Origin: MWDV01 sp002070715
GTDB lineage: Bacteria; Verrucomicrobiota; Verrucomicrobiia; Limisphaerales; MWDV01
Length of the DNA stretch: 64,000 nucleotides
Direction: 5' to 3'
NCBI GenBank assembly: GCA_035411585.1
Contig: DAONTI010000001.1
Span: forward strand, 124,001 to 188,000
Part shown: positions 26,957-34,356 of the stretch, piece by piece
Position numbering within the stretch: the stretch's first letter is position 1
How the letters are laid out: each line of letters opens with the position of its first letter
Position numbers and translations under genes: made by a program
Notes under the pieces: model-generated
What the model saw: the letters and a program-made list of their open reading frames with translations, nothing else
What the model was told of the DNA's origin: nothing
The model's database searches: none

Positions 26957-28297
26957 GTGACCGCTCCGCCCGATCCCAGCCCGCCCGCCCGCCGCGCCCA
27001 ACAGATTCGAGCGCGCCTTCCGGCGGGTGGATTGTTCGCCGGACAACAGTGGCGAATCTCCCCTGCCCCTTTTCCTTTGGGAAAAACTTTGGCGCGGGAA
27101 CTGGATGCCCTGGGCCGCGTGTTGCTGCAGTTTTATCGGGCGGTCAACCTGCTTTATCGGAAGAGTGTGGCCGGGCAGCAACCGGCGTGGGTGGCGGCCT
27201 GGTTGGACCGCGGGAAACCCCGTGAACTCATCGAACTCCAGCGCGCGGCCGCCTTCAAACATGATGTGCCCCGCGTCATCCGTCCCGACATTCTGTTGAC
27301 GGAAGAGGGGTACCGCATTACGGAACTCGACAGCGTGCCGGGCGGCATTGGGCTGACGGCGTGGTTGAACCTGGCCTACGCCGAATCCGCCGACGCGGCG
27401 ACGGAAGCTGAAATTCTCGGCGGCAAACGGGGGATGTTGGACGGGTTCGCCGGCATTTTCGGTTCCGCGCCGTGCGTGGGCATCATCGTTTCCGAAGAAG
27501 CGGCCGCCTATCGGCCGGAGATGGAGTGGCTCGCGGCCCAACTCGGGGACCGGTTCACCGTGCAGGACGGGCGGTTTACCGACTTCGCCGCCGGCGACGC
27601 CGTCTATCGTTTCTTCGAATTGTTTGATCTCGCCAACGTGCCGAACGCATCGCGCATTTTGGAACTGGCCGCCGCGGAAACCATCCGGCTCACGCCGCCA
27701 CCCAAGCCGGTGTTTGAGGAAAAAATGCTGTTCGCCCTGCTGTGGAATCGCAATCTGCACGATTTTTGGCGGCGGGAATTGGGGGAAAAATTTTTCCAAC
27801 GTCTGCGCCAGGCCGTGCCCTACACCTGGCTGGTGGATCCGGCGCCGCTGCCGCCGCACGCGGCGCTGCCCGAGCTGGGGTTGACCGATTGGCGGCAACT
27901 CAAGACGCTTTCCCAGCGCGACCGCGATTTGATCCTGAAAATCTCCGGTTTCTCGCCGCGCGCCTGGGGCGCCCGCGGGGTTTATCTGGGCAGCGACCTT
28001 TCGCAACCCGACTGGGCGGCGGCGGTGGAGCGTGCCCTCGCGGATTTTACGGAGTCCCCGTTCGTATTGCAGCGGTATCACAAACCCGCGCGGGTGGACG
28101 CGCAATGGTTTGATTTTGACCGCCAAACCGTTGTGCCCATGCCCGGACGCGTCCGGTTGTGTCCGTATTACTTTGTGACGGGCGACCGCGAAGCTGCGCG
28201 CGCAACGCTGGGCGGGGTGTTGGCCACCATTTGTCCCGCGGATAAAAAAATCATTCACGGCATGACGGATGCCATCCTCGCGCCCTGCTGCGTATGA
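26957..28297 (+). CDS. Uncharacterised protein, possibly ATP-grasp-like
   Basis: The protein has 446 residues from a GTG at 26957; a TTG at 26927 would add ten residues. It has no signal peptide or membrane segment. Recognisable blocks are RVIRPDILLTEEGYRITELDS followed by VPGGIGLTAWLN, then VPNASRILELAAAE, SGFSPRAWGARGVYLG and SPFVLQRYHKPARV. The acidic Glu-Leu-Asp segment with a Gly-rich stretch and the late LQRYHKPA segment resemble the layout of circularly permuted ATP-grasp ligases, but I cannot confirm an ATP site. Its stop overlaps the MarC start by 4 bp (ATGA), so it is translationally coupled to MarC and the PQQ-type protein. Function unknown. Confidence 0.7.
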   Translation: MTAPPDPSPPARRAQQIRARLPAGGLFAGQQWRISPAPFPLGKTLARELDALGRVLLQFYRAVNLLYRKSVAGQQPAWVAAWLDRGKPRELIELQRAAAFKHDVPRVIRPDILLTEEGYRITELDSVPGGIGLTAWLNLAYAESADAATEAEILGGKRGMLDGFAGIFGSAPCVGIIVSEEAAAYRPEMEWLAAQLGDRFTVQDGRFTDFAAGDAVYRFFELFDLANVPNASRILELAAAETIRLTPPPKPVFEEKMLFALLWNRNLHDFWRRELGEKFFQRLRQAVPYTWLVDPAPLPPHAALPELGLTDWRQLKTLSQRDRDLILKISGFSPRAWGARGVYLGSDLSQPDWAAAVERALADFTESPFVLQRYHKPARVDAQWFDFDRQTVVPMPGRVRLCPYYFVTGDREAARATLGGVLATICPADKKIIHGMTDAILAPCCV

Positions 28298-28932
28298 ACC
28301 TGCCCGAATACATCCTGCTGGCGGCCAGTTCGTTGTTTATCATCGTGGACCCGGTGGCGACCGCGCCGGTGTTTGTGGCCATGACGCCGACGGACACCCC
28401 GGCGCAACGCGCCAAACGCGCGCGCCTGGCCTGTGTGGTGGCCACGATTGTCTTGTTGACCTTCGCCGTCGCGGGCCGGGTGATCTTCAAATTCCTTGGC
28501 CTCACCATGCCCGCCTTTCAAATCGCCGCCAGCATCGTGTTGCTGATGGTGGCGTTGGACATGTTACAGGCTCAACGATCGCGCGTGCGCGAAACCGACG
28601 AGGAAACCGAGGCGGGGACCGGGAAGGACGATATTTCCATCACCCCGCTGGCCATTCCGTTGCTCGCGGGACCGGGCGCCATCTCCACGGTCATCGTCCT
28701 GCAAAATCAAGCCCGCGGGATTGCCCAGCACGCGGCCCTTTTTGTGGTGGTCACCGCCGTGATGTTCGCGAGTTATCTGATCCTGCGTTTCGCCGCGCAC
28801 GGGACGAAATTCCTGAATCCCATCGCCATCAAAATCATCATGCGCGTCATGGGATTGCTCCTGGCCGCGGTGGCCGTCCAATTCATGCTCAACGCCCTCC
28901 AGGAATTGAAGCCGGGATTGCTGGGGTCATGA
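28294..28932 (+). CDS. MarC-family integral membrane protein
   Basis: The protein has 212 residues with about six membrane helices. The family signatures are visible: SLFIIVDPVATAPVFVAM near the N-terminus and ITPLAIPLLAGPGAISTVI after the cytoplasmic acidic loop (RETDEETEAGTGKDD). The biochemical role of MarC proteins is not established; early links to multiple antibiotic resistance were not confirmed. It overlaps its neighbours by 4 bp on both sides (ATGA at 28294 and 28929), so three proteins are made from one message in coupled fashion. Confidence 0.88.
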   Translation: MNLPEYILLAASSLFIIVDPVATAPVFVAMTPTDTPAQRAKRARLACVVATIVLLTFAVAGRVIFKFLGLTMPAFQIAASIVLLMVALDMLQAQRSRVRETDEETEAGTGKDDISITPLAIPLLAGPGAISTVIVLQNQARGIAQHAALFVVVTAVMFASYLILRFAAHGTKFLNPIAIKIIMRVMGLLLAAVAVQFMLNALQELKPGLLGS

Positions 28933-30332
28933 ATGCGCGGGTGGCCTCATTTGCCGTGCTGTGGGCCTTGACCGCGGGGATCGGTCTGGCGCTCTGGTTG
29001 TGGCCGCGTGACCCGCCGGGATTGACCGAGCGCATTCCCGGCACCGATGCCGCGCCGACCGCCGAAACGGCCGCCGCCGCCAATCCCGTTCCGCGCGGCC
29101 AACTCACCCCCGGCCCGGGCCAGCCGGCTCCGCTTTCCGGCGCGTGGCCGCAGTTCCGCGGACCACAACGCGACGGCGCCAGCCACGAACCTCTGCGGAT
29201 CAACCGCGACTGGGCCGCCGCGCCGCCCCGCGCGTTGTGGACGGTGGAGGTGGGCGAAGGCTACGCCGGACCGGTGATTGCCCAAGGCCGGGTGTATCTG
29301 ATGGACTACGACCGCGGCCAGCAACGGGACGCACTGTGTTGCCTGTCGTTCGCCGACGGCCGGGAAATCTGGCGTTACAGTTATCCGGTCGCGGTCAAAC
29401 GGAACCATGGCATGTCGCGCACGGTCCCGGCGCTGGCCAGCAACTCCGTTGTTGCCATCGGGCCCAAATGCCACGTCCTGTGCGCCGACGCCATCCGCGG
29501 CGAACTTCGTTGGTCGTTTGATTTGCCGCGCCAATTCGGCACCGTCGTGCCTCCGTGGTATGCCGGTCAATGTCCGTTGATCGAAGACGACAAAGTCCTC
29601 CTCGCCCCCGCCGGCAAGAACGATCTGTTGATCGCCGTCAGCCTCGCCACTGGCGACATCCTCTGGCGCACGCCGAATCCGCGCGGCTGGAAGATGACCC
29701 ATTCCTCCATCATGCCGATGCAACTGGGCGAGCGCCGGTTCTACGTGTATTGCGGTAGTGGCGGGGTCGCGGCGGTGAACGCGGCGGACGGCGCCTTGCT
29801 CTGGGATTCCACCGAATGGCGGATCAGCATCGCCACCGTGCCCTCTCCCCTACCCTTGGCGGACGGCCGCCTTTTCCTGACCGGCGGCTACAATGCCGGC
29901 AGTTTAATGCTGCAATTCACCGAGGCCGACGGCCAACTGACCGCCAAACCGTTGTTCCGGTTGACGGCGGAACAATTCGGCGCCACCCAGCACACGCCGG
30001 TTGTGCATCAACAACATCTGTTCGGCACGCGGGCGGATGGCGAATTCGTCTGCCTGGGGCTGGATGGCCAGGTCGTCTGGACCAGCGGTCCCCGCACCAA
30101 CTTCGGCCTCGGTCCCTGGTTGCTGGCCGGGGATGTTATCTTCGTCCTGAACGACACGGGCCGGCTAACTTTGGTGGCAGCTTCGACGCACGAATACCAG
30201 GAACTCGGGTCTCTGGACGTGTTGCAGGGCCACGACGCCTGGGGACCCATGGCGCTGGCGGACGGACGCCTGTTGTTGCGCGATTTGACAAAGCTCGTTT
30301 GCCTCGAAGTCGGCCAGCCGACGTCTCAATAA
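28929..30332 (+). CDS. Exported PQQ-type beta-propeller protein
   Basis: The protein has 467 residues from the ATG at 28929, which overlaps the MarC stop. The N-terminal hydrophobic segment (SFAVLWALTAGIGLALWLW) acts as a signal or anchor. WPQFRGPQRDGAS is the typical opening of this propeller family. Blades follow with DGREIWRYS, RGELRWSF, TGDILWRT, DGALLWDS and GQVVWTS. Such proteins are often called PQQ-binding-like but most do not bind PQQ. It lies 219 bp before the redox gene cluster and may share its transcript. It resembles the membrane-anchored propeller at 34353, so the two may be paralogues serving the same pathway. Confidence 0.82.
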   Translation: MNARVASFAVLWALTAGIGLALWLWPRDPPGLTERIPGTDAAPTAETAAAANPVPRGQLTPGPGQPAPLSGAWPQFRGPQRDGASHEPLRINRDWAAAPPRALWTVEVGEGYAGPVIAQGRVYLMDYDRGQQRDALCCLSFADGREIWRYSYPVAVKRNHGMSRTVPALASNSVVAIGPKCHVLCADAIRGELRWSFDLPRQFGTVVPPWYAGQCPLIEDDKVLLAPAGKNDLLIAVSLATGDILWRTPNPRGWKMTHSSIMPMQLGERRFYVYCGSGGVAAVNAADGALLWDSTEWRISIATVPSPLPLADGRLFLTGGYNAGSLMLQFTEADGQLTAKPLFRLTAEQFGATQHTPVVHQQHLFGTRADGEFVCLGLDGQVVWTSGPRTNFGLGPWLLAGDVIFVLNDTGRLTLVAASTHEYQELGSLDVLQGHDAWGPMALADGRLLLRDLTKLVCLEVGQPTSQ

Positions 30333-30551
30333 CGAATCGTTTTTGCCGCTGCCGTCGTTCGCAATCACCGCTGCGCGTTGGCGGGTCCGCGCCAATCCCT
30401 GCGCCCGTGCTTGCTCCGGCGACAAAATCGGGCCAAGCTTTGCCAAGAAAACGTAAGGCGTAGCCGCGGAACAGACCTAACTTTGACGCAAAGCTCCGCA
30501 TCCGGAACGGCGCCCTGCGTGGCCCGGGCGTTTGCGGCGCGATAACGCGTT

Positions 30552-30794
30552 ATGCAGAGCAGCCTTGAAGCAAAGCAGAGTCGGCGGGAATTTTTCCGCT
30601 CGGCGACGCGTCACTGCTCCCTCGCCGGCTTGGCCGCGCTGGCGGGGGCCTTGTTGCGGCGTCAACAGGTGGATGCCACCATCGCCGCCGGCTGTTCCGG
30701 CAACCGTTTTTGCCGGGAATGTTCCCGGTTGCGCTTCTGCACATTGCCTCCGGCCCCCGCGGCCCGGCTGGCGCTTAAATCGTTTCCGCCATGA
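30552..30794 (+). CDS. Small Tat-targeted protein with symmetrical Cys4 motif
   Basis: The protein has 80 residues. The N-terminus SRREFFRSATR and the weakly hydrophobic LAGLAALAGALL make a twin-arginine signal. The mature part has Cys in the order C-x5-C-x2-C-x5-C (GCSGNRFCRECSRLRFC), fit for a metal or small iron-sulfur site. Tat export fits a cofactor inserted in the cytoplasm. The ATG at 30552 lies 219 bp after the previous gene and it overlaps the next gene by 4 bp (ATGA). I do not recognise a family. Its place at the head of the iron-sulfur gene run suggests a small periplasmic electron carrier or assembly factor. Confidence 0.7.
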   Translation: MQSSLEAKQSRREFFRSATRHCSLAGLAALAGALLRRQQVDATIAAGCSGNRFCRECSRLRFCTLPPAPAARLALKSFPP

Positions 30795-31819
30795 ACCCAC
30801 GAGATCCGTTCCCCCAGTTTGACCGGCGGGCGTTCTTCCGCCACAGCACCGCCAGCGCGCTGGCGTTGACTGCGGCGGGGTCGCTGGCCAAAACGCAGGT
30901 CCACGCCGCCGCCCGCGATCCCTTCGCCTACGATGTCAGTCGCTACCGCAAAGTGGACCCGGCCCTGATCAAATTCGAGCGCGTCGCCCAATGGCGTTCC
31001 CCCCAACCGGGGGCGCGCCGGCTCGCCTTGGACGCGGCGGGCCGGATTTATCTGGCCACGACCAGCGGAGTTTGTGTCCTAGGCCCGGATGGCATTTCCC
31101 AGTTACACCTTCCCACGCCGGTCGCCGTCCGTGGAGTGGCGGTGGCGGAAGACGGATCGTTGTTGGTGGCATTGCGCGATCACGTCCGACACTACCATGC
31201 GTCAGGCAAGTTGCGGGCCGCCTGGGATACGCTCCCGGGGAAACCCTTTCTTTCGAGCCTCATCGTCACCACCAAGGCGGTGTTCGTGGCGGACTCCGGC
31301 AACCGGGTGGTGCATCACTACGACCGGGACGGCACCTGGCGGGGCCAGATTGGCAAACGCGATCCCGCGCGGAACATTCCGGGCTTGGTGCTGCCGAGCC
31401 CGTTTCTTGACGTGGCGATGGGTCCCGATGGCTTGTTGCGCGTGAACAATTCAGGGCGGCACCGGGTCGAGTACTACACTCCGGACGGTCATTTGGAATT
31501 GTCCTGGGGTCGGGCCTCGATTGCGATTGACGGCTTTTGCGGCTGCTGCAATCCGGTGGGATTGGCCATGCTCCCGGATGGCCGCCATCTCACTTGCGAG
31601 AAAGGCCTGCCGCGGGTGAAGGTTTACAACGCCGAAGGCCAGTTCGAATCCGTGGTGGCCGCGCCGGACTTCTTCCAGGACATCGGGATGGAGGAATCCA
31701 TGATGGCCGCCGACCAGACCGCCTTCGGCGGCTTGGATGCGGCCGTGGACGCCGCGGGCAAAGTTTTCATCCTCGAACTGGCCACCGGGACCATTCATGT
31801 GATGCGGGAGAAAACGTAA
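30791..31819 (+). CDS. Tat-exported NHL-type beta-propeller protein
   Basis: The protein has 342 residues. FDRRAFFRHSTASALALTAAGSLAK is a twin-arginine signal region. The mature protein has six or so NHL-like repeats (RRLALDAAGRIYLATTSG, VRGVAVAEDGSLLVAL, LDVAMGPDGLLRVNNSGRH, VGLAMLPDGRHLTCEKGLPR). Between blades lies an unusual DGFCGCCNPVG segment with three Cys in C-x-C-C order that could bind metal. The Tat signal also supports a cofactor or prefolding need. The start overlaps the stop of the small Cys4 protein. It is a periplasmic component of the redox cluster; its partner is unknown. Confidence 0.8.
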   Translation: MNPRDPFPQFDRRAFFRHSTASALALTAAGSLAKTQVHAAARDPFAYDVSRYRKVDPALIKFERVAQWRSPQPGARRLALDAAGRIYLATTSGVCVLGPDGISQLHLPTPVAVRGVAVAEDGSLLVALRDHVRHYHASGKLRAAWDTLPGKPFLSSLIVTTKAVFVADSGNRVVHHYDRDGTWRGQIGKRDPARNIPGLVLPSPFLDVAMGPDGLLRVNNSGRHRVEYYTPDGHLELSWGRASIAIDGFCGCCNPVGLAMLPDGRHLTCEKGLPRVKVYNAEGQFESVVAAPDFFQDIGMEESMMAADQTAFGGLDAAVDAAGKVFILELATGTIHVMREKT

Positions 31820-31865
31820 TCCATCGCCTGGACGATTTCAGCAAGCAACCGCCAAGCATCCGCCT

Positions 31866-32357
31866 ATGAGTGAATCTTCTCCCCGTCAGCCCGGCTATCA
31901 AAGTGCCGCCTACTTGGATTGGGTTGCACTCGCCCTGGCGGTGCTGGCCTTTTGGGGCTTGGGAACAATCTGGGAGGCCGCAGGAGAGACGTCTTTCTGG
32001 TGTGCCTGGATGATCGGAGTTCCCCTTTTCATTGCGTTTTCCGTGAGCCGTCGGGCCCTCGTGGCCCCAGCCGACGGACGGGTTACCGAAACGATTTTTT
32101 TATGGGGTCGCGTGCGTTTGGGAACGCGCCGCACTCCGTTGGCGCGATTTTCCGCGATCGTTTACCGGTTTCGGAAACGTGACACGGATGAATGGTGGGT
32201 GGGGCTTCGACATCGCGTGGGTCGCACGATTTGGCTCCGGGCATTCGGCCCGGGCTGGGCGGGCGGGCCGCCGCGTTCGGCGGAAGAGTTCGCCTGGCGC
32301 TTGCACTGCGACACGGACATCCCCATTCGGGAGACTAAACGCCGCAAGTGGGTATGA
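31866..32357 (+). CDS. Small two-TM membrane protein of the redox cluster
   Basis: The protein has 163 residues. Two membrane segments (VALALAVLAFWGLGTIWEA and WMIGVPLFIAFSVS) are followed by about 110 residues rich in Arg and Trp (FRKRDTDEWWVGLRHRVGRTIWLRAF), probably cytoplasmic. No cofactor motif is seen. It starts 46 bp after the NHL gene and overlaps the NapG-like gene by 4 bp (ATGA), so it belongs to the same translational unit. Not recognised otherwise. Confidence 0.7.
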   Translation: MSESSPRQPGYQSAAYLDWVALALAVLAFWGLGTIWEAAGETSFWCAWMIGVPLFIAFSVSRRALVAPADGRVTETIFLWGRVRLGTRRTPLARFSAIVYRFRKRDTDEWWVGLRHRVGRTIWLRAFGPGWAGGPPRSAEEFAWRLHCDTDIPIRETKRRKWV

Positions 32358-32923
32358 AGCCAGAGCACAACACCCCGCCGGCCGTCACCCGCCGCGATTT
32401 CCTCCGCGCCGGCTTGCGCGGCGCCGCCATCGCCGGCCTGGGCGGGGTGGCGGGATTGGTGGCGGGGCGCAGCACCGCCGAGCATCTGGTCTGGCAACTG
32501 GACCCGCAGCAATGCACCCGCTGCGGTCTTTGCGCGACCTCCTGCGTGCTGGAACAATCCGCCGTGAAATGCGTCCACACGTACGCCATGTGCGGCTATT
32601 GCGAGCTTTGCACCGGCTACTTCGAGCCCGATCCGATTGATCTGAACACCGGCGCGGAGAATCAGGTGTGTCCCACCGGCGCGATCATCCGCAAGTTTGT
32701 CGAAGATCCGTATTACGAATATACCATTGACGAAACCCTCTGCATCGGCTGCGCGAAATGCGTGGACGGCTGCCAGCGGTTCGGCAACGGCTCGCTTTAT
32801 CTGCAGGTGCGCCACGACCGCTGCGTGAATTGCAATGACTGCGCCATCGCCCGCGTCTGCCCCGCCGACGCCTTCCGTCGCGTGCCCGCGAGCCAGCCGT
32901 ATTTGCTGAAGCAGACGCATTGA
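32354..32923 (+). CDS. Tat-exported polyferredoxin, NapG/MauM-like
   Basis: The protein has 189 residues from the ATG at 32354, which overlaps the preceding stop. TRRDFLRAGLRGAAIAGLGG is a classical Tat signal. The mature protein carries four Cys groups: CTRCGLCATSC, an AMCGYCELC group with KC and VCP nearby, CIGCAKCVDGC, and CVNCNDCAIARVCP, enough for four [4Fe-4S] clusters. This matches NapG/MauM proteins, periplasmic ferredoxins that take electrons from a NapH/MauN membrane partner. That partner follows directly. The physiological acceptor in this organism is not visible. Not to be equated with nitrate reduction: no napA or napB is present in the window. Confidence 0.85.
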   Translation: MKPEHNTPPAVTRRDFLRAGLRGAAIAGLGGVAGLVAGRSTAEHLVWQLDPQQCTRCGLCATSCVLEQSAVKCVHTYAMCGYCELCTGYFEPDPIDLNTGAENQVCPTGAIIRKFVEDPYYEYTIDETLCIGCAKCVDGCQRFGNGSLYLQVRHDRCVNCNDCAIARVCPADAFRRVPASQPYLLKQTH

Positions 32924-32925
32924 GC

Positions 32926-34356
32926 ATGAGCCGCGCCTCTTTCAGCCAGCGACGGAATCCGGCACCAACCGCGATCCCCACGAACCGCTGGCCGGCCTCC
33001 CTCTGGAACCAGAATGGGCTGCGGTGGTTGGTTTTTGCGGTAGTGATTGGCGGTTTCCTGATCCTGCAATCCGCCTGGGCGGAACAACGCTTTCCCCCAC
33101 CCGATTTCCAAAGCGGTCACGTCCTCCCGACCACCACCACGCCCCCTGCCCGCGCGTTGGTGTGGCAATACGTGGACGTGGCCGTGCTCATGATCGCCCT
33201 GGCCCTGGCTTCCTGGTTCGCGTTGAAACTCCGCTCGCGCAAGGCGATGATCGGTCTCTCGCTATTTTCACTGGCCTATTTTGGTTTTTATCGGGAGGGC
33301 TGCATCTGCGCCATCGGCGCGCCACAGAACGTGGCGCTGGCCTTGTTTGATTCCACTTACACCCTGCCGGCGACTGCGCTGGCGTTTTTCTTGTTGCCGC
33401 TGGTGACGGCGCTGTTTTACGGACGCAGTTTTTGCGCCGGCGTTTGTCCCCACGGCGCGATCCAGGACCTGGTGCTGATCAAACCGGTCACCGTGCCCCG
33501 CTGGCTCGAACAGGCGCTGGGGATCGTGCCATACGCGTTTCTCGGTCTGGGATTGTTGTTTGCCGCGACGGGCAGCGGCTTTCTTATTTGTCGCTGGGAC
33601 CCGTTCGTCCCGATCTTTCGGTTGAGCGGTCACCTGACCATCTTGTTGACGGGGGCGGCGTTTTTGGTGACCGCCCTGTTCGTAGGGCGGCCTTACTGTC
33701 GTTTTCTCTGTCCGTATGGCGCGCTGTTGAAACTGGCGTCCCAGGTTTCCCGCTGGCGGGTGCGCATCACGCCCGACCACTGCACTCAATGCAAGCTATG
33801 CGAGAAAGCCTGTCCGTTCGGAGCGATTCGCGCCCCCGCGCCCCCGCCCCCGCCGGCGACCGAACTGCGGGCGGAACGCAATCGTTTCCTGATCCTGCTC
33901 GTTTTGTTGCCGGGGCTGATTCTCTTGGGCGGCTGGGCCGGCTCGAAGTTCGCCATGGCGGCGGCGGGCATCAACCCGGAGGTCAACCTGGCGGAACGTC
34001 ATCTCGCAGCGCAGGCCGCTGAGTCGCTCCCGCCGCTCAGCAAACCGGATCAACAGGCCCTGGCCCGCGCCCAGCGCACCGAGAGCGAATTGCTGCCCGC
34101 CGCCCTGGCTGTGCGGCGCCGACTCGGGTTCGGCGGCTGGATTCTGGGCGGGCTGTTTGGCGGGTTTCTAGGGGCAAGGTTGATGGGATTCTCCTTGTGG
34201 GTTCGTCGCACCGATTGGGAGCCGGACGCGGGGGATTGTGTCGCCTGCGCCCGCTGTTTCCGCTCATGTCCGCAGGAGTTGCTCCGGCTCGGCCTCACGC
34301 CGCCGGAACTGCCCCACGCCTCCCCAGCGCCTTCCGGCGAGCCCCCACCAGGATGA
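32926..34356 (+). CDS. Membrane iron-sulfur protein, NapH/MauN/NosR-like
   Basis: The protein has 476 residues, starting at the ATG 2 bp after the preceding stop. It has six or more membrane helices. Between them lie FCAGVCPHGAIQ and CRFLCPYGALL, the paired CxxxCP motifs of NapH and NosR, and an earlier REGCICAIGAPQN. A ferredoxin segment follows with CTQCKLCEKACP. An extra pair of helices and a final CVACARCFRSCP group extend it beyond NapH length (about 290). The family moves electrons between quinol and a periplasmic partner. With the NapG-like protein it forms the membrane core of the cluster. It overlaps the next gene by 4 bp. Confidence 0.85.
   Translation: MSRASFSQRRNPAPTAIPTNRWPASLWNQNGLRWLVFAVVIGGFLILQSAWAEQRFPPPDFQSGHVLPTTTTPPARALVWQYVDVAVLMIALALASWFALKLRSRKAMIGLSLFSLAYFGFYREGCICAIGAPQNVALALFDSTYTLPATALAFFLLPLVTALFYGRSFCAGVCPHGAIQDLVLIKPVTVPRWLEQALGIVPYAFLGLGLLFAATGSGFLICRWDPFVPIFRLSGHLTILLTGAAFLVTALFVGRPYCRFLCPYGALLKLASQVSRWRVRITPDHCTQCKLCEKACPFGAIRAPAPPPPPATELRAERNRFLILLVLLPGLILLGGWAGSKFAMAAAGINPEVNLAERHLAAQAAESLPPLSKPDQQALARAQRTESELLPAALAVRRRLGFGGWILGGLFGGFLGARLMGFSLWVRRTDWEPDAGDCVACARCFRSCPQELLRLGLTPPELPHASPAPSGEPPPG

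Noticed and set aside
26825..28258. Open frame of 477 codons on the minus strand opposite the ATP-grasp-like gene
   Set aside because: No signal, domain or good start; the plus-strand gene is tied by ATGA to MarC.
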